NCBI RefSeq assembly: GCF_013396335.1
Contig: NZ_JABWSY010000002.1
Coordinates: forward strand, 248,296-312,295
Source of the DNA: Bacillus sp. EB106-08-02-XG196
GTDB taxonomy: Bacteria > Bacillota > Bacilli > Bacillales > Cytobacillaceae
Reading direction: 5' to 3'
DNA: 64,000 nt
Part shown: positions 48,380 to 58,095 of the stretch, one piece after another
How positions within the stretch are numbered: position 1 is the first letter of the stretch
Layout of the letters: each line of letters begins with the position of its first letter
Translations under genes and position numbers: made by a program
Notes under the pieces: model-generated
The model's input: the letters and a program-made list of their open reading frames with translations, nothing else
Told to the model about the DNA's origin: nothing
The model's database searches: none

Positions 48380-50544
48380 ACTTGGACCACCTTCTTCGTC
48401 ATTTCTGGATATTCGATTCTCGAGTGGAAAATCCCCTTTAACGTTTCACAAAACGAGTGCGACACCATTTCTAATTCTTTTAAAGTTAAATCACATTCAT
48501 TTAATTGCTCATCCTGAAGCCGTTCTGAAACAATCTTCTTAACGAGCGATTCAATCGTTTCAGGCGTGGGCTGGTTAAGGGATCTAACAGCAGCCTCCAC
48601 GCTGTCAGCAATACCCACAATTGCTGATTCTTTCGTCTGTGCCTTTGGACCAGGATAACGGTAATCCTCTTCCTTGACATCCTGTACGCCTTGTATAGCC
48701 TTATGGTAAAAGAATTTTAATAATGTAGTTCCATGATGTTGTTCAGCTATATGGATAATTTCCTTTGGCATATTGTATTTTTTTAATATTGCTGCCCCAT
48801 CTGTTACGTGTGAAATAATGATATTAGCACTTTTATCAGGCGGCAGCCGGTCATGCGGGTTTTCACGGTGCATCTGATTTTCTATGAAAAAGTTCGGACG
48901 TTTTGTTTTCCCAATATCATGGTAATAACAGCCTACCCTAGCAAGCAGCCCATTTGCACCAATGGCTTCACAGGCTGCGTCCGCTAAATTAGCAACCATA
49001 ACACTATGGTGATAAGTCCCAGGTGCTTCCATTAAAATTTTCCTCAGAAGTGGATGATTAGGGTTTGAAAGCTCAATCAACTTCATGGTTGATAGAATTC
49101 CAAAGCTTGTTTCAAAGAGCGGTAATAACCCCATCGTCAAAACAGCTGAACCGATTCCTGAAAAAATGGCTGTTAAGATATAATACCCATATTCCAATCC
49201 TGAAAATTGTCCATTCGGTAAAAACATAAGTGCCCAAATGGTAAAAAGATTTACTGCAGCTGCAAAGGAACCAGCTTGCAGTATTTTAGAGCGCTGATTT
49301 TGATCACTTAAAAAGAGCAAAGCTGAGAGAGCACTAAACAATATATAGATTCCCACTGAAAAATTAAGCGTTCCAGAAACCCCTTCATTGAATAAAAGAC
49401 TGCCAAAAATAGAAATGATTATCGATGAAAGAATCGCAAGTTTTTCATCAATTAATATCTTAATTAACATTCCGCCCATTGCAGCAGGGAATAAATATCC
49501 AATCCCTGAATAGTTGAAAATTTGAAGCATGCTGACAATTTTCAAAACAAAAAATGTCAGGATAAAAATAATCCCAAACAAGAGCAGGTTGGTATGTCTC
49601 TTTTCAGGGTGCTCCTTCATTTGATAGAAATAATAATAAAGTGACGAAAGAATAATTGAAATTAAGATAATTAAACCAATGAATGGTTTATACGACTGTT
49701 TGTTGTCTAATAATCCTACTAGTTCTAACTGTCGAAATTCTTCCTGACGGATTAATTTACCCTCTTCAATAATAATTTGCCCCTGCAGGATTTTAACAGG
49801 CTCGACAGATTCTGCTGCTTGTTTACGCAGCTCCTCCGTTGCCTCTGGATCATAAAACTCATTTTGAATGACTGCATATCTGCCTAATTCTATGGCTGCA
49901 TTCTTTAAGTCACTATTTAAGGTCGTGAATTTTAATTCTTCTTCCAGGCTTTTTTTTGCATTTTCTACATCATCTGCAGAAATTCGCTTGTTCATAACAT
50001 TGTTAATGGCTGTTACCGTCAAGTCTTTTGCAATCGCTAATTCATCATTGCTGGCTTGGACAAGTGCGGAAAAAACACGCGCTGATAAATCCTTGATTAC
50101 ACGATCTGTTAATTTCGCCTTTAGCATGGTTACTTCTTCTTCAACGGTTGGCTGCTGTAAATCTAAAGGTTCTTCATCTGTCGCAATCTGTTTTTTCATT
50201 TCATCCTCGATTTCTTCAGTTACTTCTACAGCTGAGTCAAAAATGGATGAAATCAAATCTACTTGATTGGATGAATATTCTTTTTTTAATGTGTATACGT
50301 CTTGAACTTGGTCCAATGCTTCTTGACGTTTTTTTTCTGTACTAATTTTATCCTCTACCGTTGCAGGGGAACGAATGGTTTTCTCAGCTACTGTTAATAG
50401 ACTAATATCGAGTTTTTCAGGCTTTACATTTCCATACATAGAGGTAAATAGAATGACTCCTAAAACAACAAACACTAATACTCTGAAGAAGGTATAATCT
50501 AGAAGCTTTTTTATTTGAATTAAGTATTGCTGTATTTTTTTCAA
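48376..50544 (-). CDS. pgpH: 7TM-HD phosphodiesterase PgpH (YqfF), c-di-AMP degrading
   Basis: The 722-residue protein has one N-terminal helix, a long outer domain (about 45-285), seven membrane helices (about 290-490) and a cytoplasmic HD domain with [12 protein letters not shown] and [20 protein letters not shown]. Family members hydrolyse cyclic di-AMP and link to potassium and wall homeostasis. It corresponds to B. subtilis YqfF. Its stop overlaps the ybeY start. Confidence 0.95.
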   Translation of the reverse strand: MKKIQQYLIQIKKLLDYTFFRVLVFVVLGVILFTSMYGNVKPEKLDISLLTVAEKTIRSPATVEDKISTEKKRQEALDQVQDVYTLKKEYSSNQVDLISSIFDSAVEVTEEIEDEMKKQIATDEEPLDLQQPTVEEEVTMLKAKLTDRVIKDLSARVFSALVQASNDELAIAKDLTVTAINNVMNKRISADDVENAKKSLEEELKFTTLNSDLKNAAIELGRYAVIQNEFYDPEATEELRKQAAESVEPVKILQGQIIIEEGKLIRQEEFRQLELVGLLDNKQSYKPFIGLIILISIILSSLYYYFYQMKEHPEKRHTNLLLFGIIFILTFFVLKIVSMLQIFNYSGIGYLFPAAMGGMLIKILIDEKLAILSSIIISIFGSLLFNEGVSGTLNFSVGIYILFSALSALLFLSDQNQRSKILQAGSFAAAVNLFTIWALMFLPNGQFSGLEYGYYILTAIFSGIGSAVLTMGLLPLFETSFGILSTMKLIELSNPNHPLLRKILMEAPGTYHHSVMVANLADAACEAIGANGLLARVGCYYHDIGKTKRPNFFIENQMHRENPHDRLPPDKSANIIISHVTDGAAILKKYNMPKEIIHIAEQHHGTTLLKFFYHKAIQGVQDVKEEDYRYPGPKAQTKESAIVGIADSVEAAVRSLNQPTPETIESLVKKIVSERLQDEQLNECDLTLKELEMVSHSFCETLKGIFHSRIEYPEMTKKVVQV

Positions 50545-50690
50545 CTAACTCCCCCCAAAAGCACCAAAAATAACCGTAGTCAAGTATGTAAACACGCTTT
50601 ATGTAAAATGATAACAGTTTTTTCCTGAAGTTTCATCCTCTAATAAAAGATAGGTTATTTTTGCAAGCCAATTGTTATGATTATATGGCA

Positions 50691-50723
50691 AAAGGGATAA
50701 ACCATTAGACGGTTTATCCCTTT
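50691..50723 (-). terminator. Hairpin after phoH
   Basis: AAAGGGATAAACC pairs perfectly with GGTTTATCCCTTT over 13 bases. Only a short T run follows on the minus strand, so termination may be partial before pgpH. Confidence 0.65.
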
Positions 50724-50732
50724 ACCTGTACT

Positions 50733-51701
50733 TTAGCTTTGCAGGGGCTTCTTTTCGTATGCCTCGATAATCCTGCCGACAAGCGGGTGACGAACAACAT
50801 CGCTTTGTTCTAAGAAAACAAAAGAAATTCCATTTACACCTAACAAGATCTTTTCAGCGGCTATTAGCCCTGATTTTGCACCTTTAGGTAAATCGATTTG
50901 CGTTGTATCACCGGTTATAACCATTTTTGAACCGAATCCAAGCCTTGTCAGGAACATCTTCATTTGAGCATGAGTGGTATTTTGGGCCTCATCTAATATA
51001 ACGAAGGCATCGTCTAGTGTCCGACCCCTCATATAGGCTAACGGCGCAATTTCAATGGTCCCACGTTCGATTAACCTTTGAGTATGTTCGGTACCTAAAA
51101 CGTCATTCAGTGCATCATAGAGAGGCCGTAGGTATGGATCCACCTTTTCTTTTAAATCACCAGGTAAAAATCCCAGACTTTCTCCAGCTTCTACCGCAGG
51201 TCTTGTTAGAATAATTTTATTTACCTGACCATTTTTTAATGCATTTACCGCCATTACCACGGCTAAATACGTTTTGCCGGTACCCGCTGGGCCAATTCCA
51301 AACACAAGGTCATTCTGTCTGATCGCCATTATATATTGTCTTTGTCCCAGCGTCTTGATACGAATACTCTTTCCTTTTACATTCTTTGCGATTTCCTCAT
51401 CATAGAGATTATCGAAGTAATCGAGAGTACCTTTTTGAGCCATTTGGATGGCAGACAAAACATCCCTCTGGCTAATGGTTACACCCTTTCTTATAACAAA
51501 AATAAGCTTATCTAGAATTTGACTGGCAAGCATCACTCTTTCTTCATCTCCAGAAAGACTGACAGATTCTCCGCGTGTGACAATCGATACTTCGAGTTCT
51601 TCTTCAATTATTTTTAGATTTGCATCCGCATTGCCAATAAGGGCAATCGCTTCAGTTGGATTTTCAAGTTGTACATTTATTGTTTTTAACTTTACTGTCA
51701 T
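50733..51701 (-). CDS. phoH: PhoH-like ATPase (PhoL/YbeZ type)
   Basis: The 322-residue protein combines an N-terminal KH-like region (about 1-110) with a PhoH ATPase domain: Walker A GPAGTGKT, Walker B FVILDEAQN, and TGDTTQIDLP. It is associated with YbeY and RNA metabolism in many bacteria. It overlaps yqfD by four bases. Confidence 0.93.
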   Translation of the reverse strand: MTVKLKTINVQLENPTEAIALIGNADANLKIIEEELEVSIVTRGESVSLSGDEERVMLASQILDKLIFVIRKGVTISQRDVLSAIQMAQKGTLDYFDNLYDEEIAKNVKGKSIRIKTLGQRQYIMAIRQNDLVFGIGPAGTGKTYLAVVMAVNALKNGQVNKIILTRPAVEAGESLGFLPGDLKEKVDPYLRPLYDALNDVLGTEHTQRLIERGTIEIAPLAYMRGRTLDDAFVILDEAQNTTHAQMKMFLTRLGFGSKMVITGDTTQIDLPKGAKSGLIAAEKILLGVNGISFVFLEQSDVVRHPLVGRIIEAYEKKPLQS

Positions 51702-52891
51702 TCAGGAGTCTCCTTGGGTATTGGTTGTCCAACCGCAATATTTTCGATAATTTTAAAGTGAATATCTAGGATAACTTTACCATTTTTCAACTCTTTTTGT
51801 AAAATTTTTTCATCTTTTATAATAGCTTCTTCATCCAACCCACTTTTTATTTTATTTTTTGCTAATTCAATTGCAATATTTTCAGCTTCCTCTTTATTAT
51901 AAGTTCGGGTCATCTGTTCTCGGGCTCTTATTGTTTCATTCCCGACGGAAATTGGCAGCTCCCATTTGAGAAAATGAATACTCTTAACATTTTTTTCTGC
52001 CTCATATTCCTTAAATTCCGGTTCACCAAATCCCCAAATAGGAATCTCTAAATTTCCTAGGATTAATGAGTGCTTTTGCTTTTCTTGTCCATTAAATACA
52101 AAGAAATTCGTTTTCAATGGCAGTTCAACATGGCTTCTATACCACGTTTCCCCCCAAACCTCACCGACTGCAGCAACTTGCTGCGTTTGACCTTCCTTTC
52201 CAATTACACCGGAAACAAGTAAATCCCCTGCTTCCACATGATCATGGAGATCAACCACTTTCTGTCCGGTCTCTACATACATAGATGCTATGATGGCTTT
52301 CTTTTTTGCAACAAGGTTTCTTGGCGGAAGCTGCTCTGGCTTTTCTGGTTCCTTTTTCTCGACCACTTGAAGATGATAGGTTGTCCCCTTTAACTCCACA
52401 CCAACCCAGGTAAGGTTACCAATATTATTAGTTAATTTCCTTTGAATTCCCTCTACATTATCCACAAAAAACTGAATCTTTCCGATTTTTACACCCATCT
52501 TGTCCAATTCTTTGCGAATCTGATACTCCGTTGCAGGTTTAGCCCCCTTAATTTCAATGCCCCATATAACATTAGATAAAAACATAATAATCATGAGGAA
52601 AAGAATAGCTCCACCAACAAACCCGCTATTTTTCAATAATCGCTTAAATAAAAAAGGCAGCCCTGCCCTCCTTAAGAATGTAATGGAGCATTCTTTTTCT
52701 CTTGCATAATGTCTGATTTTTAAAGCATCACCGAGTCTCATTGTGAAAGTAATCGTTTCAGTCCCATGTCGTTTCACATTCCAAATCAATAGTCCGTTTC
52801 TAGTAAGAACATTTAAAAATCTTTCTATTCCCCTTCCCGAAACTTTAACCGTTACTTTGCCAGTAAAAAATTCGATCCATTGGTTTTTCAT
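51698..52891 (-). CDS. yqfD: Sporulation protein YqfD
   Basis: The 397-residue protein has a cytoplasmic N-terminal domain, one membrane helix (about 90-112, SGFVGGAILFLMIIMFLS) and a large outer domain with repeated POTRA-like and barrel segments. It matches YqfD, a sporulation protein (YqfD family) made in the mother cell. It overlaps yqfC by four bases, so the two are translationally coupled. Confidence 0.9.
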   Translation of the reverse strand: MKNQWIEFFTGKVTVKVSGRGIERFLNVLTRNGLLIWNVKRHGTETITFTMRLGDALKIRHYAREKECSITFLRRAGLPFLFKRLLKNSGFVGGAILFLMIIMFLSNVIWGIEIKGAKPATEYQIRKELDKMGVKIGKIQFFVDNVEGIQRKLTNNIGNLTWVGVELKGTTYHLQVVEKKEPEKPEQLPPRNLVAKKKAIIASMYVETGQKVVDLHDHVEAGDLLVSGVIGKEGQTQQVAAVGEVWGETWYRSHVELPLKTNFFVFNGQEKQKHSLILGNLEIPIWGFGEPEFKEYEAEKNVKSIHFLKWELPISVGNETIRAREQMTRTYNKEEAENIAIELAKNKIKSGLDEEAIIKDEKILQKELKNGKVILDIHFKIIENIAVGQPIPKETPE

Positions 52892-53190
52892 TTTGCTCCT
52901 CCTGGATTTTCATTTATATAAATGACCTGATCAATTTTCCCCTCAAGTAAAATCTCTTCAGGTAATATGGTTTTAATCACGAAAGAATTCCCTCTTATTT
53001 GCAATTGACCCTGTTTTAACAACAGACGCAATTCTTTATCTGTAAAAGTAATCAATCCTCTATGGTTCTCAATGTATATATGGATTTGCCCAATCATGGT
53101 GATCCGGGGTAAATCCATCATGACATCTTGAGGAAGATCCATTTTTTGTGCCATCCAGTTCCGGACACGCAGGCCCCATTTTTTTGCCAT
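52888..53190 (-). CDS. yqfC: Sporulation protein YqfC (YabP family)
   Basis: The 100-residue protein (MAKKWGLRVRNWMAQKMDLP at the start) is rich in beta strands and matches YqfC/YabP, a sporulation family in B. subtilis under mother-cell control. AAAGGGGG lies ten bases before the ATG at 53190. That ribosome site forms part of a strong hairpin whose T-rich tail ends at the start codon (see 53190-53238), an unusual arrangement. Confidence 0.88.
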   Translation of the reverse strand: MAKKWGLRVRNWMAQKMDLPQDVMMDLPRITMIGQIHIYIENHRGLITFTDKELRLLLKQGQLQIRGNSFVIKTILPEEILLEGKIDQVIYINENPGGAK

Positions 53191-53238
53191 AAAAAAAGAA
53201 CCCCCTTTCATCTCATAATATGAAATGAAAGGGCGTTC
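53190..53238 (-). terminator. Terminator-like hairpin overlapping the yqfC ribosome site
   Basis: Arms 53198-53216 and 53220-53238 pair over 19 positions with one mismatch and one G-T pair around a three-base loop. On the minus strand TTTTTTT follows and leads directly into the yqfC ATG. The downstream arm contains AAAGGGGG, the yqfC ribosome site. It could end floA-operon transcripts and keep yqfC untranslated in any read-through RNA. Confidence 0.8.
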
Positions 53239-53285
53239 TAGCACACCTTTTTCTATTGAATTAGAAGGCTTTCAAAATGAATTAT

Positions 53286-53717
53286 TTAGCTTTTTCTCGG
53301 GAAGTATGGCTTTTTAGCTCGTGGTTCACCTAGTATCTCAGCCCAAATAATTCCATTAATAATCGTTTTATCACCTGGTTTTTCAAATGGGATGTCGTCA
53401 GATTCCACTTCGATTCTGGCTGGTTTACTAGGCTGCATTTGCTTTACTTGCGTTTTCGAGATAACTGGGATCTGCTTTATCTCTTGATATTTCTCCTCCA
53501 TACTCTGCATATTAGATTGCTTTGCAGGCTGGCCTGTAGATATCTGTCCTTTGTTTCTTGGAATGCCCATCATTTGTTGTTCAACCTTTGTGCGAAAATC
53601 ATCAAACCCTTTTGCAGGAAATGTCTTTGTTCTTCTTCCCGGATTACTTTTACCCTTCGCTTTACCAAAGATTGATGAGAGGATTCCAGCAATAATTAAA
53701 AATAAAATGGTCTCCAT
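53286..53717 (-). CDS. yqfB: YqfB-like membrane-anchored protein
   Basis: The 143-residue protein has a short N-terminal membrane segment (ETILFLIIAGILSSIFG), then a basic, disordered-looking region and a conserved end (PKKPYFPRKS-like, read as AKKPYFPRKS). It is the third gene of the nfeD-floA-yqfB operon, as in B. subtilis. I start at the ATG at 53717, since AAGGAGG lies seven bases upstream; an upstream GTG (53723) touches that site. Its role with flotillin is not defined. Confidence 0.82.
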   Translation of the reverse strand: METILFLIIAGILSSIFGKAKGKSNPGRRTKTFPAKGFDDFRTKVEQQMMGIPRNKGQISTGQPAKQSNMQSMEEKYQEIKQIPVISKTQVKQMQPSKPARIEVESDDIPFEKPGDKTIINGIIWAEILGEPRAKKPYFPRKS

Positions 53718-53750
53718 ATCCACCCTCCTTCTTTAGGAAAAATTGGTGGT

Positions 53751-54743
53751 TTATTTGTCGTCTTTTTTATCACCTGTCATCTTGCCGATAGAACCGCGCA
53801 TATCGGTATCAGCAGAAATATTTTTATAATTCATATATTCCATGACACTGATATTACCGGATTTTAATGCTTCTGCCATAGCCAGCGGCACCTCTGCCTC
53901 TGCCTCTACAACTTTTGCTCTCATTTCTTCTACTTTTGCCTTCATTTCCTGTTCAGTTGCGACAGCCATCGCCCTGCGCTCTTCTGCTTTTGCCTGGGCA
54001 ATTTTCTTATCGGCCTCCGCCTGCTCCGTTTGCAGCTCAGCACCGATATTTCTGCCTAAATCAACATCGGCAATATCAATCGAAAGAATTTCAAAAGCGG
54101 TACCAGAATCTAATCCTTTAGCTAAGACTGTTTGCGAAATCAGTTCAGGGCTCTCTAGCACTTTACTATGATCCAGGGAGGAACCAATCGTCGATATGAC
54201 ACCTTCACCAACACGTGCAACGACAGTATCTTCACCCGCGCCACCGACAAGACGGTCGATATTTGCACGTACGGTAATTCTCGCTTTTGCTTTTACTTCG
54301 ATACCGTTCATGGCAACACCAGCTATGAATGGGGTTTCGATTACTTTTGGATTTACACTCATCTGCACTGCTTCTAAGACGTCACGTCCTGCAAGGTCAA
54401 TTGCGGCACACCGTTCGAATGATAACTCAATGTTTGCACGATGGGCAGCGATTAAAGCATTCACCACTCTATCCACATTCCCACCTGCTAGGTAGTGACT
54501 TTCGAGCTGATTTGTTGTTACGTTCAATCCTGCCTTATGCGCTTTAATGAGTGGATTTACTACTCTGCTCGGTGTAACCCGTCTAAGCCTCATCCCTACT
54601 AGTGTAAAGATACTGATTCGAACTCCTGCAGCAAGAGCAGAAACCCAAAGCATTACCGGAACAAAAGATAATAATATTCCGAGAAAAATTAACGCCACAA
54701 CGATAATACCAATCATAAATAAAGTTCCACTTGTTAATTCCAC
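53751..54743 (-). CDS. floA: Flotillin-like protein FloA
   Basis: The 330-residue protein has an N-terminal membrane hairpin ([21 protein letters not shown]), an SPFH-type domain (about 50-230) and an Ala/Glu-rich coiled coil ([21 protein letters not shown], about 235-300). FloA organises functional membrane microdomains and interacts with NfeD proteins. It follows nfeD by 26 bases in the same operon. Confidence 0.95.
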   Translation of the reverse strand: MELTSGTLFMIGIIVVALIFLGILLSFVPVMLWVSALAAGVRISIFTLVGMRLRRVTPSRVVNPLIKAHKAGLNVTTNQLESHYLAGGNVDRVVNALIAAHRANIELSFERCAAIDLAGRDVLEAVQMSVNPKVIETPFIAGVAMNGIEVKAKARITVRANIDRLVGGAGEDTVVARVGEGVISTIGSSLDHSKVLESPELISQTVLAKGLDSGTAFEILSIDIADVDLGRNIGAELQTEQAEADKKIAQAKAEERRAMAVATEQEMKAKVEEMRAKVVEAEAEVPLAMAEALKSGNISVMEYMNYKNISADTDMRGSIGKMTGDKKDDK

Positions 54744-54769
54744 AGCACTTACCTCCTTTTAGTCCTTCA

Positions 54770-55402
54770 TTATACTTTCCTGACTACAATACGAACTCCT
54801 TCAACCTTAACTACAGTGATTTTTGAGTTTTGATCAATGAAATCGCCTTCAGTCACAACATCGATTCTTTCTTTATTAAAAACTGCTGTTCCAGACGGTC
54901 TTAATACTGTCAGTGCAATCCCTTCTTTTCCTATTAAATCTGTACGATTCACATTAGACACATAGCCATCCTCTTTTTTTGCTGAATCAAATAGAATCAT
55001 ACGATTAAATAAAACTATTTTTTTTCGTAAAACCTTAACCATAATAAAAAGCATGGCAATCGATACACAAATAGAAATGAAAATGGATATTCCGATACTC
55101 AATGGATTTTCTCCTGCTAGAAAAAGACTTGCGATTAATGCTGCCAATCCTAGTGTTCCTGAAATGGCCCCTGGAAGAAAAAATTCTAAGAAAATAAGCA
55201 TGATTCCTACAGCAAATAACATGATCGTTCCGAAACCAGCAAGACCTGCTTGAAAATGTCCATAAAAGAAAAGAAGTAATGCAAATAAACCGATGAATCC
55301 TGATATTCCAAACTTTGACGAAAACAGCTCATAGACAATAGCTGCCCCTGCAATCGTTAATAGCAGCGTTACAACGACTGGGTTTGTTAGAAATTCAACC
55401 AT
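54770..55402 (-). CDS. yqeZ: NfeD family protein, short form lacking the protease domain
   Basis: The 210-residue protein has about four to five membrane helices (residues 5-125) and a C-terminal OB-fold domain (about 140-210, LIGKEGIALTVLRPSGTAVF). B. subtilis YqeZ at this position is about twice as long, with an N-terminal ClpP-like serine protease domain. Here that domain is absent, and only 114 bases separate this gene from yqeY. It heads the operon with floA and yqfB. The symbol reflects position and shared C-terminal half. Confidence 0.85.
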   Translation of the reverse strand: MVEFLTNPVVVTLLLTIAGAAIVYELFSSKFGISGFIGLFALLLFFYGHFQAGLAGFGTIMLFAVGIMLIFLEFFLPGAISGTLGLAALIASLFLAGENPLSIGISIFISICVSIAMLFIMVKVLRKKIVLFNRMILFDSAKKEDGYVSNVNRTDLIGKEGIALTVLRPSGTAVFNKERIDVVTEGDFIDQNSKITVVKVEGVRIVVRKV

Positions 55403-55477
55403 ATTTATCCTCCCTTCATGTCGACACTATGTATACGTTTTAAATCCAAATAAGTTTCAACTTTCCAAAATGAAAAA

Positions 55478-55498
55478 CCGCAAGCTTTACGCTTGCGG
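55478..55498 (-). terminator. Terminator after yqeY
   Basis: CCGCAAGC pairs with GCTTGCGG around five bases. TTTTTC follows on the minus strand. Confidence 0.88.
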
Positions 55499-55516
55499 CT
55501 TTGGTTGTCAGAATAA

Positions 55517-55963
55517 TTATGAAAGGTGTTGTTGTACGTATTTATTTACAAGTGACCCGTCTGCTTTACCCTTTACTTTAGGCATAATCGCAGCCATCAC
55601 TTTTCCCATATCCGCTTTTGATTTTGCACCGACTTCAGAGACTGTTTCTTTAACAATTTCTGACAACTCCTCTTCGGAAAGCTGCTTCGGTAAATACAGT
55701 TCGACGATAGCCAATTCTGCACGCAATTTATCAACAAGGTCTTGACGACCTGCTTTATCAAATTCATGGAGGGATTCTTTGCGTTGCTTCACTTCGCGAG
55801 AAAGGATAGTTAACTCAACCTCTTCGGAAAGCTCTTTTGTTCCAAGCTTAATCGCTTCATTTTGCAATGAAGCTTTGACCATCCGAATCGTTATGAGTTT
55901 GTCTTTTTCCTTATTTTTCATCGCTTGTTTCATGTCACTATTTAAACGCTCGAGAAGACTCAT
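55517..55963 (-). CDS. yqeY: GatB/YqeY domain protein
   Basis: The 148-residue helical protein ([20 protein letters not shown] at the start) matches YqeY, related to the tail domain of GatB, the Asp/Glu-tRNA amidotransferase subunit. It may bind tRNA, but its role is unknown. It follows rpsU by 15 bases in a conserved operon. Confidence 0.93.
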   Translation of the reverse strand: MSLLERLNSDMKQAMKNKEKDKLITIRMVKASLQNEAIKLGTKELSEEVELTILSREVKQRKESLHEFDKAGRQDLVDKLRAELAIVELYLPKQLSEEELSEIVKETVSEVGAKSKADMGKVMAAIMPKVKGKADGSLVNKYVQQHLS

Positions 55964-55978
55964 AAATTACACCCTCTC

Positions 55979-56152
55979 TTAGAACTTACGTTTTCTTGCT
56001 GCTTCAGACTTTTTCTTACGCTTTACACTTGGCTTTTCGTAGAATTCGCGCTTTCTTGCCTCTTGCAAAGTACCAGTTTTTGATACTGTACGTTTGAAGC
56101 GACGAAGAGCATCTTCAAGCGATTCGTTTTTACGAACGACGGTTTTAGACAT
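55979..56152 (-). CDS. rpsU: 30S ribosomal protein S21
   Basis: The 57-residue basic protein ([20 protein letters not shown] at the start; tail [12 protein letters not shown]) is S21, located near the 3' end of 16S rRNA and supporting initiation. The ATG at 56152 has GGAGGGAGGG upstream. In B. subtilis, S21 levels affect motility and biofilm choice. Confidence 0.97.
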   Translation of the reverse strand: MSKTVVRKNESLEDALRRFKRTVSKTGTLQEARKREFYEKPSVKRKKKSEAARKRKF

Positions 56153-56363
56153 TCTCTTTCCCTCCCTCCGAAACACAACACACTTACACTCAATCCATGT
56201 ACCTTGCAATTATAATATAACCTGTAATCAAGGTCAACTGTATTTATAGAGATGAAACAAGCTTTTACTAATTTTATTCATAAATCCACAATTTTTTGAA
56301 CAACCTCTATAAATCTGGCATGTCCCCTTCCCTCAGGCATACAATGAAGAGAGGGGTGAAGAC

Positions 56364-57293
56364 ATGCTATACATAGTATTATTTATCTTATTTATCTTAT
56401 TATTTATTTTTGGCATGACCATTATTAGGTTTGGATTATTTAATTTGTCGGGGAATAAATTAAAAGGATGGCTGACCAAATTAACAAGCACACCACTAAA
56501 AGGTATGGTGACAGGCACTTTTGTTACGGCATTATTACAGAGCAGTTCTGCAGTCATGGTTATCACGATTGGCTTAATTTCAGCAAAAATCATGACTTTT
56601 CCCCAATCAATCGGGATTATTTTGGGTACAAATATCGGAACAACCTTTAAGACAGAGCTAATTACCTTCAATCTTGATAAAATTCTAGTACCCCTTGCTA
56701 TTATTGGAGCCTTACTTACCTTTTTTAAACCGATCAAGATTAGAAGCATTGGTATGGTCACCTTTGGTATCGCCTCAGTTTTTACAGCTATGAAAGGTTT
56801 TGAGCTGTTAGCTCAGCCATTAACCGCCCTCCCATTTATCAATAATTTTATCCTCTCTATTAACGATAATATTTTATTAAGTATAGTAACTGGAGCAGTT
56901 ATTACTGCTATCATTCAATCTAGTACAGCGATGACCGGTATCACCATGGGTTTTTTAACCGCAGGTCTTCTTCACCTTGATGCAGGTATCGCTATCGTAT
57001 TTGGTGCTAATATCGGGACATGTATAACGGCAATGATCGCATCTATTGGAGGCGGGAAAGAATCAAGATTAGCTGCCTTTGCACACGTTTGGCTCAATGT
57101 AGCTGGTGTTTTACTTTTTACTCCCTTTATCCCCGCTTTGTCCGAAAATGCTCATTTATTAGCGGATGAAAAAATGATTCAACTAGCACATATTAGTGTT
57201 ATATTTAACGTCGTTTCATCCATCATGGTCCTGCCTTTTGCGACAAAGTTTGGTGAAATGATCCTGAAAGTCCATGGTGAAAAAATAAAATAA
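56364..57293 (+). CDS. yqeW: Na/Pi-cotransporter family protein (YqeW type)
   Basis: The 309-residue membrane protein has an internal duplication of the NptA/PF02690 motif, each with a QSSS/T signature (LLQSSSAVMV and IIQSSTAMTG). It has about eight helices. Family members carry sodium and phosphate, so a phosphate transport role is likely but unproven. No Pho box is visible upstream. GAGAGGGGTG precedes the ATG. Confidence 0.87.
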   Translation: MLYIVLFILFILLFIFGMTIIRFGLFNLSGNKLKGWLTKLTSTPLKGMVTGTFVTALLQSSSAVMVITIGLISAKIMTFPQSIGIILGTNIGTTFKTELITFNLDKILVPLAIIGALLTFFKPIKIRSIGMVTFGIASVFTAMKGFELLAQPLTALPFINNFILSINDNILLSIVTGAVITAIIQSSTAMTGITMGFLTAGLLHLDAGIAIVFGANIGTCITAMIASIGGGKESRLAAFAHVWLNVAGVLLFTPFIPALSENAHLLADEKMIQLAHISVIFNVVSSIMVLPFATKFGEMILKVHGEKIK

Positions 57294-57299
57294 ACACAA

Positions 57300-57323
57300 A
57301 AAAGACGGCCATCGCCGTCTTTT
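57300..57323. terminator. Bidirectional terminator between yqeW and deoC
   Basis: AAAAGACGGC pairs with GCCGTCTTTT around CATC, with T runs on both strands. Confidence 0.92.
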
Positions 57324-57998
57324 TTAGTAATCTGAAGTAACAGTTAAGCCTTGAAGAATGGCAACTCCTGCACTTGCGCCAATTCTCGTCGCTCCTGCTT
57401 GAATCATTTTTTCGGTATCTTCCGTATTACGAACCCCTCCGGAGGCTTTAACTCCAATATCAGGCCCCACAGTTTCTCTCATCAGCTTAATATCTTCAAC
57501 TGTAGCACCGCCTGTCGAGAATCCAGTCGATGTTTTAACAAAGTCTGTTCCTGCGTTTACTGCTAGCTCGCAGGCGCGAATTTTTTCTTCCCTTGTAAGC
57601 AAGCTTGTTTCAATGATAACCTTCGTTAATGCTTTGCCCTTTGCAGCTTCAACAACTGCACGAATATCCTTTTCCACTAACTCATCATTTTTATCCTTCA
57701 ATGCGCCGATATTGATTACCATGTCAACTTCATCTGCACCATTCTCTATTGCATTTTTTGTCTCAAATGCTTTGGTTTCCGGAGTAGCAGCACCGAGTGG
57801 AAACCCAATAACAGTACAAACCTTAACGCCACTTCCACTCAATAAGCCTCTCGCAGTACTAACCCAAGTAGGGTTTACACAAACCGAGAAAAATTTGTGC
57901 TCCTTAGCTTCTTGGCAAAGGGTCTCAATTTGTTGACGCGTAGCATCTGCTTTTAACAAAGTATGGTCAATCATCGAAGCAACATTAGCAGTAGCCAT
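57324..57998 (-). CDS. deoC: Deoxyribose-phosphate aldolase
   Basis: The 224-residue TIM-barrel enzyme splits 2-deoxyribose 5-phosphate to glyceraldehyde 3-phosphate and acetaldehyde. The Schiff-base lysine lies in [10 protein letters not shown] and the second active lysine in GVKASGGVR. In B. subtilis, deoC is in dra-nupC-pdp elsewhere; here it stands alone and apart from other deoxynucleoside genes. Confidence 0.95.
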   Translation of the reverse strand: MATANVASMIDHTLLKADATRQQIETLCQEAKEHKFFSVCVNPTWVSTARGLLSGSGVKVCTVIGFPLGAATPETKAFETKNAIENGADEVDMVINIGALKDKNDELVEKDIRAVVEAAKGKALTKVIIETSLLTREEKIRACELAVNAGTDFVKTSTGFSTGGATVEDIKLMRETVGPDIGVKASGGVRNTEDTEKMIQAGATRIGASAGVAILQGLTVTSDY

Positions 57999-58075
57999 TT
58001 TCTTAGCCCCTTTTCAAATCTGTAGTTGAAAGAAAGTTGATTCTAACAATAGAATACCCAAATCAAGATAAAAAA

Positions 58076-58095
58076 AAGGACCAAAATAGGTCCTT
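58076..58095 (-). terminator. Terminator after mtaB
   Basis: AAGGACC pairs with GGTCCTT around six bases and is followed by seven Ts on the minus strand. The mtaB stop overlaps the stem. Confidence 0.85.

Noticed and set aside
56210-56363. Pho box upstream of the Na/Pi-type transporter
   Set aside because: No phased TTTACA-like repeats were found there, unlike upstream of pstS.
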